A stretch of DNA of 64,000 nucleotides, taken from the NCBI RefSeq assembly GCF_033115175.1, contig NW_026909534.1, positions 62,001 through 126,000 on the forward strand, given 5' to 3'. This document shows positions 1-12,541 of the stretch, piece by piece. The notes below the pieces were generated by a model that saw only the letters and a program-made list of their open reading frames with translations, ran no database searches and was not told the origin of the DNA. Source of the DNA: Lepus europaeus (lineage: Eukaryota > Chordata > Mammalia > Lagomorpha > Leporidae). Made by a program: the position numbers and the translations under genes. Position 1 is the first letter of the stretch; every line of letters starts with the position of its first letter.

Positions 1-298
1 GTTAAACTAACATCTCTCCTGTGCATTTTCATTTTTTGGTATTGCTTTGATTGGCTCAGGAATTTGTACTGCATAATTCATTTTTAAATGACAGCTTTGT
101 TTCATAAGAATTAAAATTCTTAATGAATACATAGTTTTTAAATAATAAAGTTTGTATCTGCTTTACATTTAGGTATGCTTCAAGATAGTGTCTATGTTTT
201 AGACATGAGCTTGAATACTTTTAATGAATATAGAACTTTAAAATGTATCAAATGAGATGACTTTTCTTTAATAAACCAATATCTTCATAATATACTTT

Positions 299-613
299 AA
301 AAATTATTTATTTAGCTGAAAGGTGGAGTTACAGAGAGGCAGAGGCAGAGAGAGATCTTCCATACACTGGTTCACTCCCCAAATTGCCACAATGGCTGAA
401 GCTGGACAGACTGAAACATGGAGCCAGGAGCTTTTCTCAGGTCTCTCACATGGGTGCAGGGGCCCAAAGCCTGGGCCAATTTCTATTGCTTTTGAGGCCA
501 TAGCAAAGTGTTCACTCGGAAGTGGAGCAGCCAAGTCTTGAACAGGAGCCTATATGAGATGCTGACATGGCAGATGACAGCTTTACCTGCTATGCCACAG
601 TGCTGGTCCCCAT
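299..613 (-). mobile_element. C-family SINE (minus)
   Basis: Read on the minus strand this is a complete lagomorph C SINE. The tRNA-derived head is at 600-613 (rc of cacagtgctggtcccc), followed by the diagnostic body (rc of gggtgcaggggcccaaa near 450). A GA-rich stretch and an A/T-rich tail lie near 299-355. It has the older AAATAAAT-type tail. The two short ORFs overlapping it are SINE shadows. Confidence 0.9.
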
Positions 614-1199
614 AACAGACTTTTTAAGCATGAGACAATCATTAAAAATTTATATGAATAATCATGACCTTAATGAAACAATTGTCCCCATGTAATAAGA
701 GGATAATTCTAGATCCATGCTAGCTTCTAATAGAAAATAAGGCAATGAGACAGAAAACAGATATATAACAAAATTTTTCCTTTATGAGCAAAATTATGTC
801 AGATTTTTAAGGATAAGTGAATAAAAGCCATGAGATAGAAGTGAAAATTTAAAAATCATTCCATAATTAAAATCTCTTTATTATCTGGTATCCACAAACC
901 TTATATATAGGGTTCAAAATTATTACCCAACATTGTGATCTCAGAATCCTTCAAGTTATGTCCATGCTAAATGTTATTTGCATGTTTACTGTAACTCTCT
1001 TAAAAATGCCCAGTGGGGTTTTTCACAGATATGACTTCTTAACACCACTAACTCTATTGTTTAATGGTAATTTTTCTATGGCTACTGAAATGTTTGTTTT
1101 TAACTTTTTCAGTTCTAATATTAACAAAATATAAATAAAATAACTCACTTAAACAAACTCATTGGTATCTGCAATAGTTATTTATAGGATAAAAGTATC
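614..1199. other. AT-rich DNA, nothing recognised
   Basis: No ORF of note, no repeat family I recognise and no RNA gene. Base composition is strongly AT-rich, typical of intergenic or intronic mammalian DNA. Confidence 0.6.
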
Positions 1200-1206
1200 T
1201 TTTTAC

Positions 1207-1525
1207 ACATATTTATTTATTTATTTATTTGACATAGTTATAGAGAGACAGAGACAGAGGGAGAGAGAAATTTTCCATCCACTGGTTCACTAAACAAATG
1301 GTCACAACAGAGATCTGGGCAGATCTGAAGCCAGGAACCAGGAACATCTTCTGGGTTTCCCATGCAGGTGCAGGGGCCCAAACACTTGGGCCATCTTTTG
1401 CTGTTTTCTCCATGATAGCAGAGAACTGGATGGGAAATGGAGCAGCTGAGACTCAAACAACAGCCATAATGGATGTTGGTATTGCAGGCATTGGCTTTAC
1501 CTGCTATGCCCCAACACTGGCCCTG
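1207..1525 (-). mobile_element. C-family SINE (minus)
   Basis: The tail of (ATTT) repeats at 1207-1230 is followed by a GA-rich block, then the SINE body (rc of gtgcaggggcccaaacactt at about 1368) and head (rc of ccaacactggccc at 1512-1524). A weak target-site duplication resembling ggataaaa is visible on both sides (about 1186 and 1526). Confidence 0.88.
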
Positions 1526-2739
1526 GGATAAAAAGGATCTTAAAGACCAAAGTTTCAGGGTCATTGTTTTTAAAACAGTCTAGAGCATGTCCCACACGAG
1601 TGTGTGAAGTGTGCATCATAGCTCCCTCCTAGAAGCAGAGGGAGTCTGAGCATGAGATGTAGCCACCAGCCAGAGCCAGGATGAGCTGAGTCACTGATTC
1701 TCAAGGAATATTCCAGTATCTGAGAGCTACAAAAAAAAACTCATTGTAATAGCAGGTACCTTGTATTTTTTTCATAATAATTATCATGAAGAATGTCCTA
1801 TATATGCAAAACTGCCTTGGGATTTTTTATGTCATTGTATTATGGCATTTTTATAATGAATATTATATGGAGAACTAAATAGAATAATTCTTCTGAGCTT
1901 GAAGGAATATAAACTACTTCTAGTAGTTTAGTTTTGGGGTTCAAATACATGTTCAGTCTCTTTAATTTGAAAAATAATTAAAGAGCATAGACACTTGTTG
2001 GCATTCATATTTTCAGCTTCTCTCAGTAACTAAGGACATAGTTAATCATAGCCAGTAGGAAAAAAATTACTCCTCACATAATCCCATCAGTATTTGTTGA
2101 CTTCAATTCAAAGAAGCCAAGATTCATTCTCTGTTCTTAGCTCTAAAAATGTTTTCTATGCAAACAGAGCACAATAGAGAAAAATAGGGCTTCATCTCAT
2201 CCATCATGTCATCACATAGTTGTAAATTGTACAATTTTTAAATGTTTAAATTATATTTCTTCTAGTAACAAAGATTTTTCAGTCCCAAGTTATATTTGAA
2301 ATAGCCCCTTTTAAAATATATTATTCCTTTTTATTTTTTATATTTAAAAATTTTAAAGTGAAAAAAATTTCATGTACCTTATATATACAGACAAAGGAGC
2401 ATATTAATATTTCTCACCCTAATCTCCCTCCTCCTCATTTTTATACCCTCTTTCTTCCTCCCTTTCTTATTCTTTATTTTCATTATTATGATGATCTACT
2501 TTCCATTTAATACTGCTAAGAGTAAATTTACATTATTAAGAATTCAATAAATAGTAAGAAGAAAAACATAAAATGTACTATTTCTGATATACTATTTTTA
2601 GATAAATACCACAATATTACTGTCTTCAACTATTTTCACTTTTCATAATATATATGAAAAATTATGCTATGAACTACTTATATTTCATCTCTTTCCTTAG
2701 TTTCCAGGGATTATTTTCTCAACTCATTACATTTTATCT
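1526..2739. other. Unassigned AT-rich DNA, possible old L1 tail
   Basis: No gene is seen. Around 2310-2560 a T-rich start, a pyrimidine-rich ctccctcctcctc stretch and a ttcaataaatagtaagaag motif resemble the 3' UTR architecture of an old minus-strand LINE-1. It is too diverged from the other L1 tails in this window for a firm call. Confidence 0.3.
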
Positions 2740-2905
2740 CTGATCCAGCTCTATGCTAAAGCCTGGCAAAGCAGTAGAAGATGGCCCAAGTCCTTGGGCC
2801 CCTGCACCTAGGTGGGAGATCAGAACTAGCTCATGGACCCTAGCTTCAGATTGGCCCAGTTTTGGCCACTGCAGCCATTTAGAGAGTGAACAAGCTGATG
2901 GAAGA

Positions 2906-2960
<55 letters not shown>

Positions 2961-3022
2961 GTATGTCTTTCTCTCTGCCTCTGCCTCTCTGTAACTCTGC
3001 CTTTCAAATAAACAAATATTTC
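2740..3022 (+). mobile_element. C-family SINE, 5'-truncated (plus)
   Basis: It begins inside the SINE body at tgatccagctctatgc, so the tRNA-like head is missing. It continues through atggcccaagtccttgggcc and an expanded TC tract, and ends in the tail ctttcaaataaacaaat. Confidence 0.88.
2909..2957. repeat. (TC)n microsatellite in SINE
   Basis: About 24 uninterrupted CT dinucleotides lie at the pyrimidine tract of the host SINE. It is an expansion of the tract already present in the SINE consensus. Confidence 0.95.
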
Positions 3023-3355
3023 TGAAAATATTGTTAGAAAACTCAAAATAAGCATATAAGCACATAATTTTCTACTTAAGAGATTCTTACTACACACAGG
3101 TTTATTTCTTCCCTCTCTTTTTGATTTAACTAACTTTACTGTTCTAATTGTCCCCATTATTTGTCATAGCCACAGACATAAATCAAATTCTTTCTGAGAA
3201 ATGTTCTGTTTTTCACGTGAAATAATTATTATAATCACTGTTAACATATGGTATGTAGTGGACATTCCTCATCCTCACCTTACTTGAATTCTCAATCATA
3301 TAAGTCACTCTTAAACACTTGATTCTTTATGAAGCTCTTTTTTTCTTTAGCTTCT

Positions 3356-3426
3356 TTTAAAAGATTAATTAATTAATTAATTAATTTATTTGAAAGGCTG
3401 AGTTACAGAGAGGGAGAGGCAGAAGC

Positions 3427-3465
<39 letters not shown>

Positions 3466-3727
3466 ATAAAGTCTTCTATCCATTTGTTCACTCCCTAAAT
3501 GACCGGAAAAGCCAGAGCTGGGTCAGTCCAAAGCCACAAGACAGGAGATTCCTCAGAGTCTCCCATATGGGTGCAGGGGCCCAAGAACTTGGGCCATATT
3601 CCACTGTTTTCCCAGGCCATAACAGAGAGCTAGTTCAGACATGGAGCAGCCTGGCCTTGAACCAATGCCCATATGGGATGCTTGCAATGCAGATGATGGC
3701 TTTACCTGTTATGTCACTGTGCTCCCT
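3356..3727 (-). mobile_element. C-family SINE with (TTAA)n and (GA)n tails (minus)
   Basis: A ttaat-type tail repeat at about 3366-3388 (expanded tail) and a long GA tract at about 3430-3466 precede the minus-strand SINE body (rc of gggtgcaggggcccaag). The head lies near 3710-3726. Confidence 0.88.
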
Positions 3728-4169
3728 CCCTCTTTAGCTTCTTGACTCGATTCTTTGGTTGTTCTTTCTGGGTCTCTTTCTCAAGGTAATATTTTCCTCA
3801 AAAAATATTAACTTTGGGATTTCCTCAATGATGGAATGCAGATCCTATTCAATTCTTAGGCATTTGGTCCTATGGATTCAACTCTGTACATCAAAGACTT
3901 CCCAAAGTGCATGTATTATCCAACCTTATATTCAGATGCTTCTTTTTAATGTGATGCCTGAGAGTCACTCAGCCAACAGAAGTTTAAAAGTCTGTATTTT
4001 GAAGAAATGAGCAGAAATTTTGAATTTCCTGTACACACAAAAAAAAATTTTCATTTTTTTCTCATGAACTCTTTGAGGTCTTCTTATATTTGAGGTAATT
4101 GAAACTTACAATGTTTGAACTGAACTCAAGTTGTTTTATCCTTACTCATTAATGCATTCCTAGTGAGCC

Positions 4170-4423
4170 GGCTTCACAAGCTAGAATCCCTAAATATTCA
4201 CAACAGCCATAACTGAGTGGTTCAAAGCCAGGAGCCCGAATCTTGTTCTGGGTCTCCCACATGGGTGCAAGGGCCCAAGCACTTGGACCATCTTTCACTT
4301 TCCTAGGCCACACACAGACAGCTGGATCAGAAAAGGAACAGAAAGGATGTGAACCTGTGTCCATATGGGATGCCAGTGCTACAGGTGAAGGCTTAGCATT
4401 CTATGCCACAGCACCAGTCCCCA
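4170..4423 (-). mobile_element. Degraded C-family SINE, 3'-truncated (minus)
   Basis: The body and head are recognisable (rc of gggtgcaagggcccaagcac at about 4263 and rc of cacagcaccagtcccc at 4408-4423). The GA-rich end and A-tail are absent, so this is an old truncated copy. Confidence 0.75.
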
Positions 4424-6554
4424 GAGATCTTTGAAATTATGACTACCATATTTATGGTAGCATAAGCTCTGGGAATCATTTAGAAATATATTTTTGAATC
4501 ATTTAAGATGGTATTTCCAGTGATTGTCACTGAATATAACAAATATGTATTGTTCAGTAAATGGGCACTAAGTAATTTAAATTACCAATTTTAGATGTAT
4601 AGAAAGAACTCATGTTTATAACAAGAATTTAAATTACAATGTAAATCCAAACAAAATGATAGCTTCTTGAAATTCTATGGTATTATCTATGCATAGTTAT
4701 CTTTATAGTATTACAGTGAATCTATTCATAGAGACCAAATGTCAGTTGAGATCATTTCTACCATGCTTCTCATTTTTACTTTGTGTACACTTGGTTGTAC
4801 ACTAAAAAAAGTTTGATAAGTCATAACAGAAATCCTATGACCCACAAACCTGACAATATTTGACTCCTTATAGAAAAAAATTTGCCAATTCTTGCTTTAT
4901 TCCATCAACACAATAAAATTTTAATTTGTACAAATTAATCTATTATGTTACAGTCTACAGTGGTCATTAAGATGGTTAAAACTCACAACACTAAGCTTTG
5001 TGGGCTGCTAAGAAAGTGACTGTTGTATTAGTGCACATACCCAACAACTGGACTTTGGAAAAGCAGAAGTCATTCTAATGTGCATGCATATACTAAACAT
5101 ACATTTTGGTAGCAATACCTTTCCTATCAGAATATATGGCCCACAGACCATATGATTCCCATGAAATCACTTGATGTGTCCTACCTAGGCAACCACAGAA
5201 AGGCCTCACAATTCAATAAATCTATAGCAAGCTAATTTTTCAGCTAATAAAATTGTTTGGCCTGTGATGCTATTATAAATATCCAAAAAACCCATGATAG
5301 GAAAAATTTTCCCCACCCATTACATGCTCAGAATCTTTGAATGTTTCCAGAAGCAAAAGCTTTCTTGGCATCAGGTCTTTTGAGACAATAGGTAGCTCAA
5401 AGTGACTTGGCAGCAGCCACACATTCAAATTCATTAAATTCTTATATTCTTCCCTGTAAAAGCATTCCTGCTTTGAGAATGACAACATTTAGGGCACAGA
5501 AACTAAAATCTTGGTGCCCATAACAACCAAAATGCCAAGTAGGAGTCATGATAAGCAATGATACTACTTCATTCATTCTTATTTCTTGAATATATGCCTT
5601 CTACAGAATAAGTTGCCAATACCTTGTAAGTCCATTAATTTCAAAGATATAGAGTGATCTACATGCCACCTTTGTCTCACAGCATCATGTCATCTAAAAT
5701 CATATTAATGCCCTATCATGATGACAAATTCTGGGTAGTGGCATATATGACAGAAACAGTGGATGTAAATATTTAGTCATTTGCCTCAGCTTATTTGAAA
5801 TAAAATGCTATTTCTATGCCTAGGAAATTGGATATGTAATCTCATTGTATATATAATTCCATGTGTGGTGTCAAAACTCAGTAATTCCTTAAATAGTAGT
5901 GATGGCTGAAGACCTGCAGGGAGAAAAGCAAACTAGGACTTAAGATATGTTTATAGATTCCAAACAATTTTCTTAATTTTCAATCAATTACCTTAATGGT
6001 CACTTCATGAAATAGGGAAGCACAGTCAGTGTTTACCCCTATGGATGGCAGCTTGCAAAAACACCAGTGGCAACACTTGGATCAGCATTAGTGAGTGGTA
6101 GCCCATGCTAACAAGTTTATGTTTAATAAGTCTATTATCACTTTCCATTTTGGCCAGTATGGTCACTGTATTTGTGTATCCACTGTGTAATAAATGGGAC
6201 TGGGCAGTGGCAGAGGCCTGTTGAAATCAATGGCTCATGTCATTCTGTCTATGTGGATACTTACTGGCTCTATGTCCATGGTTACTGTCTGGTTATTATT
6301 AGTTAGCAGTATAAAGATCACACATAATAGCCACTCTGATAGACACATTTGATGCCTCCTACTCAAAACTCCATGTTACACATCTTTAATTTTCATTCTT
6401 CTGATCAACCAGGTAAATTATTATATCCTGTCTGTGAAATTATAATTATCAATGTTTTGGCAGTATTTTTCTCCATGAAATAGATTATTATGATATCCAG
6501 AGCTTTGCTTATACCACTACCTTACAGGATCCTTAACATGGTACTACTGTTATC
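4424..6554. other. Unassigned 2.1-kb non-gene region
   Basis: No recognisable gene, RNA or lagomorph repeat. Short ORFs here (for example minus strand 5273-5488) match nothing I know. Composition is slightly more balanced than the flanks and there are no poly-A tails. It could be a decayed older element; see the separate finding covering 4424-8449. Confidence 0.4.
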
Positions 6555-6564
6555 CACCTACTTT

Positions 6565-6881
6565 TTAAAATTTTTTTTTATTTGAAAAAGTTACAGAGAG
6601 AGGCAGAGACAGTGAGAGAGGTCTTCCATCTGATGGTTCACTCTCCAGATGGCTGCAACGGCCAGAGCTGCGCCAATCTGAAGCCAGGAACCAGGAGCTT
6701 CTGGGTCTCCCACATGGGTGCAGGGGCCCAAGGACTTGGACCATCTTCTACTGCTTTCCCAGGCCATAGCAGAGAAATGGATCGGAGGCAGAGCAGCTGG
6801 GACTAGAACCAGCACCCATATGGGATGCCAGCGCTTTAGGCCAGGACGTTAACCCACTGCACCAGAGTGCTGGCACCTATG
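6565..6881 (-). mobile_element. C-family SINE (minus) with TSD
   Basis: The complete element is flanked by the direct repeat cacctacttt (6555-6564 and 6882-6891), the target-site duplication of an L1-mediated insertion. The head is at about 6860-6876 (rc of agagtgctggcacc). Confidence 0.92.
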
Positions 6882-6891
6882 CACCTACTTT

Positions 6892-7440
6892 CAACTGATA
6901 TTAATATATTAAGCCAACCATCCATGAACAAGACACAATTGTTTTTTTGTTTTCTTTCTCTGACAGTCATATGGTAGAATCTATGCAACCACTATTGCTC
7001 AGAGGGAGGTGAGCCCCACTGTTAGTTTAAATATGCCTTCTGGGCCTGCAGATGCCTGAGCTTTGATTCATATTTCCATCTACTCTTCTTTAGAACTTAG
7101 TAGGACTGACAGACTATATATTTGGTCTCATAGTCACTTGATACAGCATAGTCAAATTCCCAGTCCTTACTAGAACCTAGGAGCACACCAAGAGCTAGTT
7201 TTCAAGTGGTATATATTTAGTTGCTATAGATTAAAAAAAAGTTCTTTCTTGAGAACATGAATTTTTTTGTGTTGTGATCCTATCAAGGCTAGCCATGAAA
7301 CAAAAAAGAGTATATACTCACCAGGAATATCTCTGCTACCAGAGTATCTTCCTGATTTTATAATCCAAGTTTTGGTTTTACAACCCACAGGTCAGAACTA
7401 CTACAAAATTCTTTGCATGTTTGGGTCCAGCTTAAAGGTC
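6892..7440. other. Unassigned DNA
   Basis: No gene or repeat recognised. It appears to be the continuation of the 4424-6554 stretch, interrupted by the SINE at 6565-6881. Confidence 0.4.
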
Positions 7441-7449
7441 AGCAGATCT

Positions 7450-7779
7450 TTTTTTTTTTTTTTTGGACAGGCACAGTGGACAGTGAGAGAGAGAGACAGA
7501 GAGAAAGGTCTCCCTTCTGTTGGTTCACCCCCCAAATGGCCACTATGGCTGGCACTGTGCTGATCCAAAGCCAGGAGCCAGGTGCTTCCTCTTGGTCTCC
7601 CATGTGGGTGTAGTGCCCAAGCACTTGGGCCATCCTCCACTGCCTTTCTGGGCCACAGCAGAGAGCTGGACTGGAAGAAGAGCAACCGGGACAGAATCCA
7701 GTGCCCCAACTGGGACTAGATCCTGGGGTGCCAGAGCTGCAGGCAGATGATTAGCCTGGTGAGCCACAGTGCCGTCCAT
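7450..7779 (-). mobile_element. Younger C-family SINE, poly-A tail type (minus)
   Basis: The tail is pure T17 followed by ggacaggcacagtggacagt, the rc of the ...TGTCC-A(n) tail type. This differs from the AAATAAAT tail type. A short direct repeat cagatct occurs at both ends (about 7443 and 7780). Confidence 0.9.
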
Positions 7780-7786
7780 CAGATCT

Positions 7787-8449
7787 GTTTTTTTTTTTTA
7801 TGAAATAAAATAGTTTGAGAAGTGCAAAATATGCTGCCTTATGAATGCCTACCAACTGTCAGCCTTCTTCCTCGGTAGCAACTTAGGTACAGCCCACTAT
7901 GCAGTCATTTTTATAAGAATGTTTCCCAGCCTATCCCAGGTCATTGGATTCTGGCATAAATACTTATATAAAATCCTTGAATCTTCATACAGCTTACTTC
8001 TCACAGTCTTAAATAAGATTTAATGAAACTTGAATGTCTTGTTTAGATCCTGCTCATTTGGTGCAACTCACATGATGACAGTAATTGAGTGGAATGATTT
8101 GTTTTGTACACCAATTGGAAATGAAGATTTTCCCATTAGATAAAGAATGACCAACATTTTTGGTCTAAGTATAGTTGTATCATTTGACATGGAGAAGGAC
8201 TTTTATTTATTTCAAGTTTACATTTGGTTTAAGGACATATTATGGATTTCGTATTGACAGAGAGTATTGTAATCAACAACTCAACTTAGTCAACTTAGTT
8301 GCACTATTTTGCTGAATGTGGCAAAACATTGTTATTGATGTTGCTCTGTAGATGTTTTGTAGCTATGATTAACATCTGCCATCTACTAGTAAGAGAGATT
8401 ATGCTTGTTAATACAAATTCCAATATTAAGAACACAGTAAATAGATAAC
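7787..8449. other. Unassigned AT-rich DNA
   Basis: Nothing recognised. A 60-codon ORF at 7841-8023 has no family resemblance and is probably chance. Confidence 0.5.
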
Positions 8450-8467
8450 AAAAATATAAAATTAAAT

Positions 8468-8599
8468 GGAAGGGGAGAGGGAGCGGGAAAGGGGAGGGTT
8501 GCGGGTGGGAGGGAAGTAATGGGAGGGGGGAAGCCAATTGTAACCCATAAGCTGTTCTTTGGAAATTTATATTCATTAAATAAAAGTTTAATAATAATA
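8468..8599 (+). mobile_element. Very short L1 3' end (plus) with TSD
   Basis: Only the last ~130 bp of the lagomorph L1 3' UTR is present: the G-rich stretch ggaaggggagagggagcggg, then gtaacccataagctg, then ttcattaaataaaagttt and an A-rich tail. It is bounded by the near-perfect direct repeat aaaatataaaattaaat (8451-8467 and 8601-8617). It is an extreme 5' truncation. Confidence 0.93.
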
Positions 8600-8708
8600 A
8601 AAAATATAAAATTAAATTACCAATATGCATATCTGCATGCTCTCAGAGAAATGGAATGTGGGCATAAATAGAAAGCTTATGGGCCCTTCTTTTAAGAATG
8701 AGTTTATG

Positions 8709-8972
8709 CAACTGACACTGTGGTGTAGTGGGTAAAGTCACTGTCTGCAGTGCTGGCATCCCTTGTGGGTGCCAGTTCAAGTTCCAGCTGCTCTACTTTT
8801 GATCCAGCTCTCTGCTGTGGCCTGGCAAAGCAATAGAAGATGGTCCAAGTCCTTGGAACCCCATACCCATGTGGGAAGCCTGGAAGAAGCTCCTGTTTCC
8901 TGGCTTCCGAATGGCACAAATCTGGTCATTTTGGCCATCTACAGAGTGAACCAGTGGGTAGAAGACCTCTCA

Positions 8973-9014
<42 letters not shown>

Positions 9015-9075
9015 TTCTCTCTCTTCCTCTATGCCTTTCTGTAACTCTGTCTTTCAAATAAATAAATTAATCTTT
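8709..9075 (+). mobile_element. C-family SINE (plus)
   Basis: The head gacactgtggtgtagtggg at about 8716 carries the tRNA-derived A-box-like region. The body atggtccaagtccttgg is followed by a (TC)n tract at about 8972-9011 and the tail ctttcaaataaataaatt. Confidence 0.92.
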
Positions 9076-9479
9076 TAATTAGTTTACTATTCATTTAATT
9101 AAATATTTGTACTCAGTATAATGTAAATAAGCTTTTAATAATGCATTCTAGACTGTTGCTAGAACATTGCTGTTTTAGCCTCCTGTAGGAAAGGACCATC
9201 ATTTTCCTCATTGCATTGTAGATTGATGTTTTGTAACATTTAATATTAAGTAAAATGTAAATTAATTACTAGAAAAATGAAATTCTGAAAGGACTGAAAA
9301 TACATAATCCTGCTTTTTCATTTTAAATAAAATACTCCTATAAAATTAATCATTCCTTCTCATGATAAATGCCATATTTTATTTTAAAATATCCGCAACC
9401 TTTATGTTTTGTTGCTGTCTTTGAATATATAACAACTACCCATACAGATTTAATGTAATTTTTATGGGCTATTTTTAGG

Positions 9480-9994
9480 AATCCTGGCATTTGTATTGTT
9501 TCTAACAAAGTACTCATTCTTTCTCACAGTAATGACAGCGTATTGCTTTTCATTTCATAATATTTGCTGCACATTTGAACTTTTTGTTCCTTGACTTTCT
9601 ACATACCACCTATATGTGTCTTTAACATCCTAGTTTAAGTCAATATTTGCCTGGTGGAATGGAGGCCATTTTGCTTTGGTTTTACATTGTGAGGTCATCA
9701 GCTGCCTCAAAGTTCTGTAAGCTGTCCTGGCAACTTTCAAGTACAGAGGTTCTCAGAGAAACTTTAGGATGGAGTAATCATTCACCACTTCCAGGTAATA
9801 TATTCTGTACATTTTATGGATATTTATGAGACTCTAAATTTATCTTTATTTGTGAAAGTTAAAGAAGTTGAAAACTATTCTGGTAAGAACTATTGTCTTT
9901 GATTTTGTTTTTCTTGAGTCTTTATTTTCCTTTTTTAATGTGTTGTAATAGTCTGTTAACAGCAATTTTCCATATGTCTTTTATCAATCTATTA
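9480..9994. repeat. Array unit 1
   Basis: This is the best-preserved unit: block A at about 9518, B at about 9690 (gtgaggtcatcagctgcctc), C at about 9829 (gactctaaatttatcttta) and D at about 9930. The ORF at 9647-9829 crosses block B but is not conserved in the other units. Confidence 0.6.
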
Positions 9995-10850
9995 TTTCTC
10001 CCACTGGATTACACATTTTTTTCTCACTTAATCACAAATATTTTATTTCAGAAAGCATACAATGCTTTATGTTTCATATTTCCTATTACCATTACCTGTG
10101 TGTGTTTTTAATATCGTGGTCTAAGTTTATCCTTCCATTGTGAACCTATAAACAAGTTGAATTTTGACTATGAGGTCATGAATTCCAACAAAATTATTTA
10201 AGTTGTACTGACAATCATCATGTACATGTATTTTGAGAAATCTTTGGATTCTTGATAATTCACAGTATCTATGTAATGAATTTTAAAGGCATCTTTTCTT
10301 CTTTTCTCTTTTAAAAATTTGTTTACTTATTTGAAAGAGTTTCAGAGAGAAGAGAGGCAAAGGTCTGCCATCTGCTGGCCTACTCTAAGGATTGCTGCAA
10401 TGGGTGGGTGTGCCAGGCTGCAACCAGGAGTTTCTTCCCATCTTCCACATGAGAGGCAGTGGTCCAAACACTTGGTGTTTCTTCCACTATTTTTCTCAGG
10501 CCATTAATAGGGATGAGAAATGAAGCACCAAGGGATGAGAAATGGATGAGAAATAAAGCACCAAGGATAGGAATCAGCATCCATCTGGGATGCTTCTTTC
10601 ATGAATGGTAGCTTAACCTGCTGTATTATGATGTTGGATCCCATGCAACATATTTTTAACTTGTGGAAGTTTAAGGGACTCTATATTTACTATCAGTGTA
10701 AGAGAATTGCATTATAATAGTTACAGATACTGACTTCTTTGAATTTTTACTGCTAACTTATTTGATCTTTGTTTGATTTCCATTTTGTAATTTTTTCATC
10801 CATTTTCATTTTTAGGGTCGTTGTATTCATATAGTTTCCAGCCAAATACT
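9995..10850. repeat. Array unit 2, split by a SINE
   Basis: Block A is at about 10000-10050 and B at 10168 (ctatgaggtcatgaattcc). After the SINE at 10305-10642, block C follows at about 10677 (gactctatatttactatca). Confidence 0.55.
10305..10642 (-). mobile_element. Diverged C-family SINE (minus)
   Basis: The tail aaaaatttgtttacttattt is followed by the minus-strand body. It contains an internal tandem duplication (about 10510-10566) of a ggatgagaaat...aagcaccaa segment. The head is poorly preserved near 10625-10640. Confidence 0.75.
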
Positions 10851-11243
10851 TACATCTACTTGTTCTATTATTTCTCTAAAATTATTTTACTTACAGTATA
10901 TTTGATTTCATAGCATCTCTATGTTTATTATTTTTTCTGTTTGTTCTTGTAACTATCACCCAAGTATATCTTTAGTAATCTATTTTCAGCAAATCCTACC
11001 CCTGTGAAGCTTAGGCCATGTGATTTGCAGTTTTCATTATGAGGTTATCAACTACCACAGAATTGTATAAGTTGTTCTGGGAACTTTTATTTTTCATTTA
11101 TTAAACTTTTATTTAATGAATACAAATTTCCAAAGTACAGCTGATGCATTACAATGGCTTCCCCCTCCCAAAACTTCCCTCCCACCCACAACCCTCCTCT
11201 TTCCCGCTCCCTCTCCCCTTCGAATCACATCATGATTCATTTT

Positions 11244-11637
11244 CAATTCTCTTTATATACAGAAGATCAATTTGGTATACATTAATTAAAGATTTCAACA
11301 GTTTGCACACACACAGAAACACAAAGTGAAAAAAAATACTGTTAGAGTACTAGTTATAGCATTAAATAAGAGTGTACAGCACATTAAAGACAGAGATCCT
11401 ACATAATATTTTTTAAAAAATTAATGAATTTTCTGTGCCATTTAAAATTTAACACCAGGTTTTTTTTTTCATTTCCAATTATCTTTATATACAGAAGATC
11501 GATTCAGTATATAATTTGTAAAGATCTCATCAGTTTGTACCCACACAGAACCACAAAGTATAAAAATACTGTTTCAATACTAGTTATAGCATCGCTTCAC
11601 ATTAGACAACACATTAAGGACAGATCCCACATGGGAT
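11244..11637 (-). repeat. Tandem duplication inside L1 3' UTR
   Basis: Two ~160-bp copies (11244-11404 and 11476-11637) each run from caatt.tctttatatacaga to aaggacagatcc/aaagacagagatcc, separated by ~70 bp. The same arrangement is present in the L1s at 28573-30059 and 36932-42017, so it pre-dates those insertions and marks a subfamily. Confidence 0.85.
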
Positions 11638-12541
11638 GTAAGTCCACAGTGACTCCTGTTGCTGACTTAACAATTTGACACTCCTGTTCATGGATTCAGT
11701 AATCTCCCTAGGCTCTAGTCATGAGTTGCCAGGGATATGGAAGCCTTTAGAGTTTGCTGACTTTGATCTTATTCCAATAGGGTCATAGTCAAAATGGAAG
11801 TTCTCTCCTCCCTTCAGAGAAAGGTACTTCCTTCTTTGATGGCCCCGTTCTTTCCACTGGGATCTCTCTCACAGAGATCTTTCATTTAGGTCTTCTTTTT
11901 TTTTTCTTTTCATGGTGCCTTGTCTTTCCATTCCTACAATACTCTCATGGGCTCTTCAGCCAGATCTGAATGCATTAAGGACTGATTCTGAGGCCAGAGT
12001 GTTGTTTAGGATGTCTGCCATACTATGAGTCTGCTGTGTATCCCACTTCCCATGTTGGATCTTTCTCTCTCTTTTTGATTCTATCAGTTAGTATTAGCAG
12101 ACACTTGTTTGTGTGATCCCTTTGACTCTTAGACCTATCAGAGCCATTAATTGTGAACTGAAATTGATCACTTGGACTAGTGAGATGGCATTGGTACATG
12201 CCACCTTGATGGGATTGTATTGGAATCCACTGGCACATTTCTAACTCCACCATTTGGGGCAAGACCAATTGAGCATGTCCCGAGTTGTACATCTCGTCCC
12301 TCTCTTTTTCCACTCTTAAATTTAACAGGGATCACTTTTCAGTTAAAATTTAAACACCTAGGAATAATTGTGTATTAATTACAGAGTTCAACCACTAGTA
12401 CTAGAACAATAAAAACAACAACAACAACAAATACTAAAAAGGATAAAGTATTACATTGTACATCTAGAGTCAGGACAAGAGCTGATCAGGTCATTGTATC
12501 TTTAGTGTCCATTTCACTTCCAGAGGTTTCCCCTTTGGTGC

